This document shows positions 1-12,719 of a stretch of 64,000 nt of DNA, in pieces. The translations under genes and the position numbers were made by a program. Location: the NCBI GenBank assembly GCA_007922305.1, contig ML677333.1:19179555-19243554 (forward strand). Direction: 5' to 3'. The notes below the pieces were generated by a model. That model searched no databases. It had not been told where the DNA came from and saw only the letters and a list, made by a program, of their open reading frames with translations. Numbering within the stretch: the stretch's first letter is position 1; the number at the start of each line of letters is the position of its first letter. The DNA comes from Dermatemys mawii (Eukaryota > Chordata > Testudines > Dermatemydidae).

Positions 1-790
1 ATATTAGCATTTCCTTTTTAGGTCTGTCAGGAGGATCAGGTTGAGAGAGTCTAATCTTTTATGTCTGTGTTTTAGGGAAGGTTGAATTGAATGTGAACGA
101 CCATATTTCTGTTTTGTAGGTGGCATGGGAGAAAAAGAGGTCCTGCAGATGTGGAGAAAACTCTTGGAAGTAGGATATATTTGCCCTTTAGTATTTAATA
201 TTTTTAATTTTAATTGCTGTTTAATTGCTCTCTCTCTGTTATTGATCTCAAGCACATACTATCCTTGCCAAAATACCAGAGTGTGCTCTATTTTGAATTT
301 GTCCCCTCTTCCTGGATTTCAAGTATTTGTAGCCAGAAAAAGAACTCCCCAGGATTTTGGCTTTCTGTTCCCTCAGGCAGTCCAATTACCCTTATCTTGT
401 TGTGTCTATTACTGTCCCCATTATCTTCATTATTTCCTCCAAGATCATAACTTTATTTTCTAATGACTGCAAGCATTTCTGCACAGTAACGTTTGAGCCC
501 TGCACCGTAGCCACCAGCTGTTCTCTACCCTCAAGCTGCTCCCAAAGGCTATCCACATTCACTGTGAAATTAATAAGTGATTGCTGCCAGGTATTTTGCA
601 TTTCTTCAATGTTAAAAGCTAATGCTTTTGCTAAGTTGGGAATGATTGCAGCTTCCATCTTGACAACTAATTCTCTTGTCTTACACAAAGTAACTGTTGG
701 GAAGAAAGGAATATAGACTATGGATAGGGAAAAAGGAGCCAAAGGAGAAAACAAGGTGAATATGAGGGGGAAAGTGTGTTTTTTGCTATT
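1..790 (-). pseudogene. Degenerate L1-type LINE ORF1
   Basis: Read on the minus strand, about 793-392 gives a leucine-rich stretch with coiled-coil character (for example LQSLENKVMILEE). A frame change then brings up NRHNKIRVIGLPEG at roughly 410-370. The NNIRIIGLPEG-like motif is the hallmark of the RNA-binding (transposase_22/RRM) domain of L1 ORF1 proteins. Further on, at 255-4, another frame gives an ERA-containing segment (NNRERAIKQ) resembling the IERAHR region that follows. At least two frameshifts and an in-frame stop break the reading, so it cannot make ORF1p. The copy runs off the left edge, where ORF2 would be expected. Confidence 0.72.
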
Positions 791-859
791 CAATTATTTT
801 GTAAAACACTTCAAGAGTCTGTTTAGTATAGTACAATTATTCTGATAAAATTAGATCCA

Positions 860-1075
860 CTTAGAGGCAGTGTGAACAGAACACTGGACAGGTATTCAGG
901 AGATGTGGGTACTATTCCTAACTGCTATTGGTCTGCTAGGTAAGTAACTTCACCACACTATGTCTTATTTTTCTCATCTGTAAAATAGAGATACTACTTA
1001 CTTCGCTTTGTAAAGCACTTTGAGATCTACAGATAAAAACTCTAAAAAAGTACTGGAGATTATTATTAGATAGGA
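860..1075 (+). repeat. MIR (CORE-SINE) relic
   Basis: A nearly full-length MIR-like SINE on the plus strand. Landmarks in order are a gaacactgga...caggagatgtggg head, the conserved catctgtaaaatagagat core, and the gtaaagcactttgagatct tail ending in an attattatt run. These are the standard landmarks of the MIR consensus as I know it. Confidence 0.8.
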
Positions 1076-2299
1076 GATTACAGAAAAAGAGAAGGCCCGA
1101 GAGAACATAATCAGAGGTATGTATATTTATTTATCAGATGAATATTTCCCAACTGAGCTTGTATTAATTAGGTGGTCACTGTAGTTACTTGTCTCCTCCA
1201 GATTTAAAGGACCAACAACCATAAAGATATTCTGAGAGGGCTCAGTTGAACTCAGATTCAGCAGTCACTGGGAAACCAGCTGTTCGGGAAAGGTCTGAAT
1301 TCCAACTCTTCTGAGGGTCAAGGATCTCAGTAGATGCCATCCCAAGGTTTTTAAGGCTGGTGCCTGCTGTGTTTGAAATAGTCATGTCCTTTTGATTTAC
1401 TCTAAAATCTGAATGCTTGTCTAACAGCAGTTATTTCCTCCATTTAAAGTATCCCACTGCAGAATTACAAATAGACTAGGAGTCCTGTTCAGTGGTCAAG
1501 ACAGTTTTCTTTGCTGTGTTTTGATATCTGATTTTGGTGCCTCCTTTGCTTATAACAGTATCTAGAAACTTGGCCCTTTTAATGAATGTAGCTTTTGATT
1601 AATTTTTATTTCCATGTGGATAATGTGGATTATGACAGGATTAGAATGGGAGTTCCCAGAGAAACTTTGTAGTAGGGTGCCTGTATTACTTCATCTCTCC
1701 ATAAATGAAAGTTAAAATCTGCTGATTTTTTGATAATCTTAATTTTGCATTACTTCCATAATTCTGAGTAATGACCAGGGATGTTTGCTAACCATAACTA
1801 ATGCCGGATATGTCATGACTGTGTCATTGGTCACATTATTGCAAACAAAATATATTTTGTCTTAAAATAATATTGTCTTCAATCATTTAATAATTCTAGC
1901 TAATATTTTAAAACCACTCAAAGATAAAGGTGACTTCCTATACTCTTTCTTTCTTTCGTTACCAAAGTCATGGTGTAATATACAGCCATGGTACTATGGC
2001 CTGGAACACATCCTAAATCTTCAGCTCTGAGAGTAAGGAAAATTAGTCTCAGCACCCAAAAGAGGGAACTGGATGGGGGTCTATTTATGGTCTTCAAGTC
2101 TGGGTGAGATTATTGAAAATGGCTTATTCAGAAGAATTCCAAATACACTTAGAAACTCAATGGAAACAGAGCAGTCGGTGCAACCCTACAAAAATGCAGT
2201 TGTGGGACATCCTTTTCTTCATTAGTATTGTTTTTAAAGTTAAAGATTGACTCAGCAGTTGAATTCACTCATTTTGTATGCTCTTTCTCCTTGTCCTCA

Positions 2300-2985
2300 T
2301 GTAGCAGGGTAGTTACCCACTCCAGTCCTGAAAGGGTTAAAAGTCAGCCCTTGGAGAGGGCTGAGAGTAAGGGCTCATAAACTAGGCTGATTGGGGGAAG
2401 TTGCTACAGCTGGGCCATGCCCCAGTTGGGCCACACCTGGCCCTCTTATAAGGGCGCAGGGAGGAACTAGGTAGAACAGTCTCCCTCTAGCTCTGGATGG
2501 AGATGGACCTAGCTGCCTGAAGGGAGCTAAGGGTACTGAGGGTGGAGCAGTGCTGGGGAAGGGGCAGGCTGAGCTGGGGAGCTCAGGCTTGGCGTCCTCC
2601 CAGGCTGTGGCCTGATAGGAAGGCCTAAAAGGTTACTGGGCTGCAGGAAGAGACAGCAGGTCCAAAACCTCTTTGCCCACAATGACTGGCTTTTACACTG
2701 CGGTCTGCCCCAGGGAGCAGGGGCTTGATGATGACTGGCAGTAGCCTAGATGAAGCAAGATGGGGATAGTGGATTGGGGGTTACCTGGGAAGGGGAGACC
2801 CAGAGAGAGAGTGGGGATATTGCCAGGGGGAAGCCCCCCAGGTAAAGGGGCACCGGAGTCTGGGAGGGACACCAAGGCCAGCGGACAGCAAGACATTGAC
2901 CAACAGAGGGCACTCTGACGGCTGTTGAGCTAAGTCCCTGGACAACCAGCAAGGGGTGGCACAGAGGTGAGTCTTCGCGTTGCTT
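2300..2985 (+). repeat. Solo LTR, older copy of the TGTAGCG family
   Basis: Begins TGTAGCAGGGTAG and tracks, feature by feature, the better copy at 30568-31274: aaagggttaaaa near the start, a cttataaggg TATA-like box at 2446-2453, a gatgatgactggcag segment and a gtgagtc-cgcgttgct end. Divergence is high and the right edge and target duplication are not clear. No internal retroviral genes adjoin it. Confidence 0.7.
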
Positions 2986-4782
2986 CCTGCTGCTCCTCCT
3001 CCACTATTTCAGATTGCCACATGTAAACATCATGCAAAGGGTACAATTAAAGTATCTTCCTTTGTACTGAGAGCAATGATGTTACTGGTATGAGTACCTA
3101 CTCCCTTCACCTATAATGGAGGTATATCTTTAGTAATATTTTACTTAACGTTTAAAAGGCAAAATATAGCTTTCTAATTATGTCCACTATATGAGAAGTT
3201 TTCTGTCATCTACTGAATAGTCATCTGATAAAAAATGACAATTCATTTTATTTAAGTGAGTGATGCAGGAGAGTATTTTTTGTTTGTCGGGTACATGAAA
3301 GAGTAAAGGCATATAAAAGGTGTAAATGCTTTCAGAACATTAGCGTATTTCTTATGAATGTTTGACATTAATCCTCAATCCTTTTACAATCACATTGTTC
3401 AAGTAAATTGAAGAGTGGTATGTTTTGTGTGTCTACAGGCTGAATAAAGGATAAATATTGAGATCCACTACATAGAAAATATATCAAAGTAATACTTAGT
3501 CCCAGTGTGGTTCCCTTTGAGAACAGGAGCTACTTGAAAATGCAAACACTGAAAGATGGCATATTTAGTACATCACATTACTACTGCACTCTGTAGGATG
3601 CAGCTATGTCTACAAGAAGTGAGGTTTGTGGATGGTGTGTGAATACAGTGTGTTTATTTTTGTGTGTGTTCTGTAATAATAATATAATATACTTGGCTAC
3701 AACTATTAGTTATACAGATTAGGGCCCTATCCTGCAAAGACTTAACTTTAAGCATGTGCAGAGAAGCCTTTGCAGATTCAGATCATAAATCAAAACAAAA
3801 TTGTCAGTACTTGTTTGGAAAGCATAAAATGATTGCTGAAATTAAATCAAAAAAATATATACAGAATATCAGATGAGATTTGGTTTCATTCACCTTATTG
3901 AATCAATTGGCAAAACAGATGTCGGTACAGTTAAATAATCATTAATTTTATAAAAATCTATGCATTTGTTTATAGTTTATTCGGAATCATTAGGTTGATT
4001 AGAATCACATGCTATTTCTTAATAGCTTCTTTAGCATAATTGTAATGTGTGGGAGAGGTAAAATCCTTTAGTTATAAACCATCCTGCTCCTTTCTATTTA
4101 AGTCTTTTAGGCACACTGCATTTATACTAATGATGGGTTTATGGCTGACTTGGTAGGTCAACACCTTCAATCTCAAGGTATAAAGCATGTGTCTCTCTGG
4201 ATATTCCCTGACCCATAAAATGGCTAGTAAAATCTAGATTTAGATAATAATTACCAGCCTGCCCTGTCAGTTTGGTGCCAGTTCATGTACAGTTTCATCT
4301 CCTGCCTTGTAGGCATTTTGGCAGCAGGACAGTCTACAACCTGTGAAAAATGAACTGCATTAATCTGTGTCACTACCACAATAAGCCTCATGTATTTTAT
4401 GGTTAAATTATGGCAGATGAATACTTGTGAAAGTCTTTCAATTCTCCATGTAACGTGCATGCATAACTCCCATTACTACTGATTGGACTTAAACATGTGT
4501 GTCTGGGAAAAACAGACCTCTATATCTGACAATGCGTGACAAATTTATTGCATCCTTCTCCATAGTTCTGCTTTAAAGTTTCCAAACTCAAGGGTGTTTA
4601 GGGGACATTATGACAATGCTGGCTTAGATTGTCTACACCATTTATTATTACTGTGCTAAAACATAGTTATTTTTAATATAATATGAAGCAGAAACATTTT
4701 CTTTTCTGTGGTAAACTTCTGAAAACAGGACATATTAGTGAACAAACTCACAAACTATAATGCCAAGAATGTGATGGGGGTG

Positions 4783-4870
4783 GAAGGTTATAGGAGCCTA
4801 TGTAAGACTAAGTAAATCTCAAAAATTGGGACTGTCCCTAAAAAAATCAGGACATCTGATCATCCTAACT
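4783..4870 (+). mobile_element. Short non-autonomous hAT-like relic
   Basis: Contains aggttataggagcctatgt ... attgggactgtccctaaaaa followed by aatcaggacatctgatcatc. This resembles a short reptile element with gggactgtccc/gggacatctggtcac ends. Terminal repeats are decayed and I see no clean target duplication. Confidence 0.5.
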
Positions 4871-5254
4871 ATTCAGTGGTTGTTATTCATGAGGTGTGAT
4901 TCTACCTGTGTTATTTATATGTAACGGTGGCATCTGAAGCTCTCACACACTTTACGTACTGTGATCTTACAATCTCTTTATTGGAGGGTTAAAACAGGTG
5001 TGCAAAGTCCCTGGAATAATTAAATTTAACAAAAGCTTTTTGTTACTGGAAGACAGCATAGAAGAGGGTACAGTTAGTTTCCTCTCCTGGTGCTGGTGTA
5101 GCCTTGATCTCCACCCATGGCAATTTGTTTCAGAAATACCTCTTGAGACTGTGGTGTAGCCTCACATTGGGGATGCTCTCTGTGGATGTGTAAAGAAAGT
5201 TCTTCACATGCTGCCAGGCAGCACAGTAACTGTGTTGCACTAATTATCTTCCTA

Positions 5255-5340
5255 ACATCCTGGTGACATAGGAAATTATTATTACCATCTCCATTTTATA
5301 GATGGGAAGCTGAAGCAGAGAAACACTAAGGCTCAGATCT
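5255..5340 (+). repeat. Partial MIR/L2-like relic
   Basis: The segment cctggtgacataggaaatta followed by attaccatctccattttata and gatgggaagctgaagcagag resembles the centre of a MIR/L2-type tail. It is short and diverged. The following 5340-5500 also carries a decayed 'caagtcccaggctattgacc' end that may belong to it. Confidence 0.5.
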
Positions 5341-6019
5341 TCAAAGGTATTTAGGTGCTAACTCTTACTGATTTCAATGAAAGCTAAGAGCTGAACTACG
5401 TGTCAGAATTTGGGCCTAAGTATCTTGTAAGGCAGCCTGTAGTGGAGCAGGCAGCAGCATTTGCATCTCCCAAGTCCCAGGCTATTGACCTAACCACTGT
5501 CCATCCTTTTTTTTTTTAAGGTGAATAGCCATGCATGCTTCATGGTTATGGATCTACCTCACTGACTAGATGACTGAAACTTTTAAAACAAGAGAATCGT
5601 CAATAGAGTACATTGCACTTTTGATACATGTTGTCAGATGAATCATTCAGGATAAAATTCCTCAGACTTTTAGGATTCACAGACATCTTCATCAATATCT
5701 GGCAATCATTCTCATGTGCAAAATGCATACTCCCAGAAAAAAATGAGTAAAGCCATGACCTCATCCTACGCCACATCCACTCTTAATAATAATTTCTGCT
5801 GAGAGGAATACAGAACACTGCCAGTTGTTAACAGCTAGGCAGGGGACAAGTTAGATTATGCACACAGCTAGTATATGAAAAACTGCTTTATTATTCCTAC
5901 CTCTTTCTCTCCCTGACTCCTATCTCTGTTTGTTTCATCCACCTGCTGCATGTTATCATTATCCTAAGGTTACAAGATCCTTTAGGCAGGGACTAGATGC
6001 ATAAAAGAAGTTAGGTGTT

Positions 6020-6470
6020 GTGATGCTGAGAATCACAGAACTTAACTTTCACATGCTCAGAAAATCACTGCGATTCACAAAGCCTGAGTTAGGTGCCAAG
6101 CCTCCCAATCCAAAAAACCAGGAGAAATAGAGTTGTATTCAAATAAGCCAGCACACTAGATGGGAAGCTGCGTAAGCTTGTCAATTGCAGATCTAACAAA
6201 AGGGATGTGTCCTAAGCCCCACCTCTCTCATGGAGATAGATGCCTAACTCTGGGCTGCAAGGAGATACCTATCTCTGTTTGTTATTCTCAGCTGTGAACC
6301 CTCTCCTGGAGGTAAGCGCCTATGCCATTTTTTTCAAGAAGCCAGGAGGAAGGGGATTGTGGTGCCCACCTTATAACTTTTAACCCAATGGTTAGAGAAA
6401 TCCCCAAGAAGTGGGAGACCCAGATTCAGTTTCTCCCTACACCCCAGACCCTGCCAGGGAGGGAGAAAGT
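6020..6470 (+). repeat. Unnamed interspersed repeat, copy 1
   Basis: Shares an ordered set of motifs with 9170-9620: a gatgcataaaagaagttagg head, a gcctaactc middle, and a cttataacttttaacccaat followed by ggttagagaaatccccaaga and gtgggagacccagattcag. The last part looks like a decayed tRNA-type segment (ggttagag...gattcagtt). I recognise the pattern from turtle DNA but cannot name the family. Confidence 0.55.
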
Positions 6471-9169
6471 CAAAGTATTAAATGGTGGCATCTTATTCAT
6501 CAAACCTCTTCTCTGTTTATCCTGACAAGTTGACTTGTTAGACTGAAAAGTGACTTTTTTCATTAAGTTTTGCTTCTGTTAGCACTGCAAAGTCTAATAT
6601 GGCTAAGAAAGATAAAAAGATTTTCTTCATTACTGTACATCATCCTAGCAGATTTAAATTAGCCGCAGAGGTTAGGATTCCAAAATGTGTCCATGGTAAG
6701 CACTATCTGAGAATAATTGAAATGACAGATGAGAAATGTACCAGACAGTGAAAGGTATTGCCAGCTACATATTGAAACATATCCTAACACACTGTTACTG
6801 TTTTCTCTGAAGATAAAGCAGGAACTCAGCCAATGCAGTAACGGTAGTACTTCTTCACAAGACAGGTGGGATCTCCCTCTGAACTCAAGGGTTTTTGGCT
6901 GTTTTCCATCCTCCAACCTTCCCCTTAGAATTGGGAAATGAAACATTTGTTTTCAGTTTCTGACTTTCTGATCATGACATCCATAGGCTAGGATAGGTAC
7001 AACTCACAATGAATGGTGTTGTGGTGATTTGAATTAGCTGTCTGTTGATTTCTGGATATTGTTTATGCTATTGTTTATTAACCTATAAAGTGTGCAAGAA
7101 CTTGGCACCCACGTACACCAGAGAGCAGCTAGATCTGAATTTGTTGATCTGCAAATGATTTTCGATAGCCTTTAGGGAGAGAACAGAATGGTGAATTTTT
7201 AAATCAATTCTTCAGTTTATGTGTGGACAGGATAAGCTACAGTGGTAGCTGGTTTTGTAAGAATTGTGCTATGTACAATTTTGTGAGAAATGCCTAGAGA
7301 ATGAGATATGTGCCTTTCAGGTATACATATATTAAAATAAGTAAATATTTCTATCACAGTTTAACGGGGTTTTCTGAGTCCCACAAGGAAGGTGTATGGC
7401 TTCTCACAATCCTATTCAAGCAGCAAGACATCATGGGTTTCGTGGTTCTCAGGGATCATGTAACTGCAGGCTACAAAGTAAGATTTGCTGAGAAGATGAA
7501 GCAGGATATTTAAGGCAGCTACTGCTCCCCAATAAGAAAGAGACCAGAGAATAGGCTGCACCTATTATGGGGTCTTTCTACAGAGAGAAAGAGAAAGATT
7601 GATCCCTGGCTATTATAAAATGTCCTATCAACTCAGAGGGAAATCAAGGCACAGTGGTGAGGGGAAACTGAGGCAGTCAGTGCATCACAATGGGACACAG
7701 TGAGAGCTCCATGCTGAACTACTGATTTTTGGAGGCCAGGGAACACTTTGCTTTCTGTTCCTGACAAACATATTAGATGAAATGAAGTGAAGCAGAACAT
7801 ATTAGATGATACAGCGGCACTGGCAAGTTGTTTTGTATATAAAACCTACAAGTGCCTCAAAGGATCAACAGCCTTTGAAAGGTAGGGGATTTCCCTTCTG
7901 CTTTGTGCTACAAGTGTAAGACCCCGGAGTAGGAACCATTTGAATGATATCTACAGAAAAATATTTTCCCCTTTAACTCCATTAAACAATGTGACGTTAA
8001 CACCAGCAGAGGTTCTTTATTGCCGACAGAATGTTTAACTAAATTCCAGTTAATTACGTTCCACCGCAAGATAGACTGGGACTTAAAGAAAATTATTTGA
8101 AAATCTTCCTGTTCATTTTTTGAAAATGTACTGCTTCTTTATCTGCAGTATTCAAAGAGCATCTTTTTCCAGTTTTCCCAGATGATGTGTTGCACTGGGA
8201 TACTGATGTCATATTTCCTCAATCATGTTTATCCTAGCAAATGGCTTACCCTAACATGTCTGAGACAGATTAGAATTTGGTGTATTGCCAGCAAGCAGAA
8301 CAAAAGGTGAAACAATTATCCCTCTTCTTAAAAACAAAAACACTACACGGCCTGCGATCAGTTAAGAACAATAATATTGCCATGAAAAATCCTCAGACAC
8401 TATTAATATTTCAAACCCAAATTAATCAATTGTTTTGCCAATGTGATAATTTGAAAACACTCTGATATTCATAGGGTGGGAAATACTGTGCATCAACTGG
8501 GAATGTCTTCTCAGCTATATGTGTGGTACCATTTACTCTGATCTTTCACAAATTCTGAAGATTTCTTATAATAATACAACAACACCGATACAGAGTAACA
8601 AAGAGACCACATTGACACCAAATGACTTAGATGAAAGCATTTTTTCTCATCTTTAAGTTGACAGAATATGGCAGTGACACTAATCCAAAAAGTCTACATG
8701 GTGATTTGGCTGATATCACTTTGTTAACTGGTCCTCATTCATGCAAAAATTTAGTATCTGGTACACTAAATGTAACACATTCCTAGTGAATCTCTTAAAT
8801 TAAACTAGATCAGATGTTAAAATATTCAAAGCTAACTAAGGCAAATCAACATATTGAGTTAAATGTTGAGAGAAGTCATTTTGGGGACACCAAGGAAGTA
8901 TTACTAAAAGTAATGGGATTGATAAAGGAAAGTGTAGGATGATTAACAAGGAAAATGTCCCTACACGTGTTTTAGAACTAGAGTGGATTGGATAATGAAA
9001 AATCATATTTGCAAAGCAACTGATGAATAAATGGATGATCTTGCTTCAAGAAGAACAGTGGCATAGGTTATTTGATTCAAACAAAGTAAATGTTTGAATT
9101 ACTACCATTTGTTTGTTCCAGTAGCACCTCAGGGTCCCAGTCAGGGATCAGTGTCTCTATTGTACTATG

Positions 9170-9620
9170 AAAACATGTAATAAAGCCACAGGGCTGGATG
9201 CACAAAAGAAGTTGGTGCCTAAGTCCATGTTTTAGGTACCTAACTCCCAATTTAGTGACCACTGCAATGCACAAAACTCCTGTCAAAGCCCTGTAGGCAC
9301 CTAAACTCACTTGCCCACTAAGTTTTCAAGGAGAAAGTTCCCTAGAGCCCTATGTTTCTGCCTTAAAGCATGCACTCTGCCATCCAATAGGTATCCTGTC
9401 TTCCACCTACGTCTCAGATTGACAAACTGAGGAAGATAGGCCCTTGGCTGCCTAACTCATACACAGGTACTGGTCCGGCAGGCATTCTCAGAGGCCACCT
9501 ACCAGATTGGTTCCCATTCAAAATCTGGCCAGAGGAGGTGATGTCCACCTTATAACTTTTAGCCCAGTCGTTCATAGTAGTCTCCCAAGAGGTGAGAGAC
9601 TCCCTGTTCAAGTACTATGT
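9170..9620 (+). repeat. Unnamed interspersed repeat, copy 2
   Basis: Same family and orientation as 6020-6470: ggatgcacaaaagaagttgg, several cctaactc motifs and cttataacttttagcccagt followed by gtctcccaagaggtgagaga. It is followed closely by an A-run at 9634-9645, which would suit a retroposed element. Confidence 0.55.
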
Positions 9621-9869
9621 TTTAATTATAGTTAAAAAAAAAAAAAGCAATTAACAATCAAAGAGGAAGGTGCCATCTGGTGACAGAAATGAGCATTGAA
9701 AGGATCAGCTTTCCTGTTAAAACCAAGCAAGGTGAATACTAAGATACTTGCGATTTGGAAGAGAACCAACATGAGGTCCATTCCCACCAGAATACTAGAA
9801 TCTAGCTCCACAGAGAGAACAAACAGATATGGTGCAATAATAATAAGACCTAATTCTCCTATAGCACTT

Positions 9870-10075
9870 CTTATCTGTAACTCTCAGAGTGCTCTATAAA
9901 GGAAGGAAGTTTCATTCTCCCCATTATCATTATTAAAGAGAGGCAAACTGAGGCACAGAGAGGTGAAGTGACTTGTCCAAAGTCGCTGATGAAATCCGTG
10001 CCGCAACCAGGAATAAAAGCTATATCATCTGAGTCCTAGTCATGTGCATTATCCACTAGGCAACACTATCTCTCA
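9870..10075 (+). repeat. MIR/CORE-SINE relic
   Basis: Plus-strand copy with ctccccattatcattattaa, aggcaaactgaggcacagag, aggtgaagtgacttgtccaa and a gtgcattatccactaggcaa end. These are typical MIR-family landmarks. Confidence 0.75.
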
Positions 10076-10770
10076 TGACAGATGACTGTACTAGTGCAAA
10101 CATGTCTGATACAACAGAAGTCAAGAAAAGTCAGCACAGTGTTATAATCAATAATGTCAACACACTAACATGAGATTCTTTGTAAGATATTATAAAGAAA
10201 ACAGCAAAGATGAACTTGAATAAAGTTTCATATAGTTTATACCCTTATGACAGACAATCTCAGTTTTGTTCAGATTCCTGTCTGAAATTCTTAAAGAAAA
10301 GATTTACAGAAAGATAGAAAAAAAGCTGAAAATACACCTTACTCGAAACAATCGTGGTTAAAAAAAAACCCCAGAGAAGATCAGCAAGGTCATTTCAAGT
10401 TGTTGTAACAGCCAGACAGCAAGAATAACTGGATTGACTTCTGGCCTGTTTATGACAGTTTGTATAGCAAAGCAAATTCACAAGCAAGAAACAGACTATC
10501 TGAAAGATTTGTCAGAAATGTAAGATGTGACTTCTTGCATTGCCTCTTACTCATTTCTTACTTGTTCAGTGCAGATAATGCGTTTGGTGCCGTACAAAAT
10601 TATTTTTCTCTTAGTCCTGACTGAAGATGTAAAGACTGTCAAAAAAACCTTTGCAAAACAGCATCAGACTAGCAGGCACAATTAAATTAAGGCTAATATT
10701 TTAAACAGCCTACTAAATACTGCAGATCTTATAACGAAAGTTAACATATTTCAGCAATCAAAGAAGAGGT

Positions 10771-11555
10771 CATGGGGGATCCTAGCCCCCCCCCCCCTTA
10801 CCCGCCCCCCCATGGGACCCCCCCTTGGAAACTCCCAACCCCAAACTTCCCCCCAGGAGCCCACCCCCTATCTAAGTCTCCTTGCTCCTTCTCCCTTGAC
10901 TTCCCCCTCCTGGGGCTCCTGCCCCTAACTGCCTCCCAGGAGCCCACCCCCATCTTAGCCTTCCTGCAGCTCCTTGTCCCCTGACTGACCCCTCCTGAGG
11001 ACACCCCCACCCTAACTGTCCTCCTAGGAACCTACCCCTTAACAGTCCTCTGACTGCCCCAACCCTTATCCCACTGCCCCGACAGAACCCCCAATCCATC
11101 CAACCCCCCCCCCACTCCCTGTCCCTTGACTGCCCCCTCCTGAAACCCCTTTAACACCCCCTTACCGTGCCACTCAAAACAGCATGTTGGGCTGCATGGA
11201 GAACCCAACATGCTGCCGAGCTCCCCTGCACAGCTGGTTCCCGCCCCTGCGCTGGGCAGCAGGGGAGAAGGATCTGTGAACAGCAGGGGCAGCCAGCGAT
11301 CTGAAAATGCCAGGGGGAGGGAGAGGAGAGGAGGGGAGGGGTGGAGAGGTGCTGGCCAGTGATCAGAAGCCACGGGGGAGGGGTGGGCTTTCTCCATGAG
11401 AGTGGCTGAATCCAGCCAGCAGCCCTGTCAGCTGCCACACTGTGCATGGGGGAAATCCTAGACATTTTTAGATATTTATAAATTCCCCCCAGACACCATT
11501 TGTACGCAAAAAAGCCGGACATGTCCCGGAGAATCCGGACAAATGGTAACCCTAT
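10771..11555 (-). mobile_element. C-rich non-autonomous DNA element (hAT-like end)
   Basis: Read on the minus strand it starts at about 11555 with agggttaccatttgtccgga and a second gacatgtccggc motif, an end I associate with a turtle hAT-type element. The body is strongly C-rich on the plus strand, with runs of 12 C near 10787 and degenerate cctgactgccccctcctg-like tandem units through 11150. Open frames through it are a side effect of base composition. The left boundary and target duplication were not resolved. Confidence 0.55.
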
Positions 11556-11989
11556 TATAACCTTCTATAGGGAAATATTTTGAAAATGCTGGCCAATTAT
11601 TTGTTTTTCCCTTGCTTATAAAATATTTCTTCATAGTACTATATTTGGCTTTTAGCATGCACTAATTGGCAGGTATTTTCAAAATATTTTTCTATAGGAG
11701 GTTAACCTTGGACTGCCTTTCTACAATGTAAAATTACAGTGGTGTTAAAAGAACATAATTTAGATTGTAGAGTCACACTGTTGGAAGTTAAGTAATTCCT
11801 AGGCAACCTGAATTCTGTCTCCTTTTGCTTTAAGATAGCTTTAAGTAAGTGATCACGTACAATCAGGACCTATGCCTCATTCAGTGCACAGGATTCACTG
11901 CATATGGCTCATTGAGGGGTGGAGTTCTAGATCTCTCTCAATACAAATTTCTTCACTGTTCTTCTGTCTTCAGAGACAGATTTAAAATG

Positions 11990-12125
11990 TATCTCCTCCT
12001 CAGGCTGAAATGCGGCCACCGAGTACTGTGTGGGGGCTGCGCCTGCAGATGGTCAATGTAAACAAAATGTGTCGCAAGCTGCCTTCAGATTTCCCTGATG
12101 GGCCACATGCTGAAGGTTGCTGACT
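11990..12125 (+). mobile_element. Partial hAT-like relic
   Basis: The stretch gcagatggtcaatgtaaaca ... tccctgatgggccacatgct followed by gaaggttgctgactcctgcg resembles the right end of a reptile hAT element. No terminal repeat pair was found. Confidence 0.45.
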
Positions 12126-12379
12126 CCTGCGCTAGTTTTTTATATTTTGTATAAATCTAAAGCCTTCTTTACAACAGTTTTTTTCCCCTCTAGAAAACTG
12201 TTAAAACTTTGACAGCATTTAAAATGTGGGTGAGAAACAGCGTTCTTACCTATTGTTTTACATAAGTGTTCTTTCCTTTTAAGTTAGCATTTGTGTGTTT
12301 TGTATAAAGTTAAAGATTTCATTATAAAAGTTTTCTCTGAGGCAACACTTTAAAAACAGTTTTTTAAAAAAGATGGGTG

Positions 12380-12715
12380 TGTTATCCGTTGTTGTTGTTT
12401 AAACGAGCCAAACAACTGTTCTTGTTAAACTCTGAGATTAGAACAAGAAACACTGGTCTTAAATTGCAGTAAGGGAAGTTTAGGTTGATCATTAGAAAAA
12501 AATTCCTAGTTGTCAGGGTGGTTAAGCACTGAAATAAAATGCCTAGGGAAGTTGTGGAATCTCTGTATTTGGAGATTTTTAAAAGCAGGTTAGACAAACA
12601 CCTGTCAGGGATGGTATAGATAATACTTAGCCCTGCCTAGAGTTCAGGGAACTGAACTAGAAGACGATGGAGGTCCCTTCCAATCCTATGGTTCTATGGT
12701 CCTATTAAAAGTGCA
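12380..12715 (+). mobile_element. CR1 LINE 3' end
   Basis: A 5'-truncated CR1. Landmarks are gggaagttgtggaatctctg, aaaagcaggttagacaaaca, cacctgtcagggatggtata and ggaggtcccttccaatccta, followed by a ggttctatggt tail. This is the conserved CR1 tail found in sauropsids. It carries no intact coding sequence. Confidence 0.85.
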
Positions 12716-12719
12716 CATG

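Noticed and set aside
10772..11522. Several open frames of 70-123 codons on both strands
   Set aside because: All come from the C-rich body of a non-autonomous element; proline/glycine runs only.
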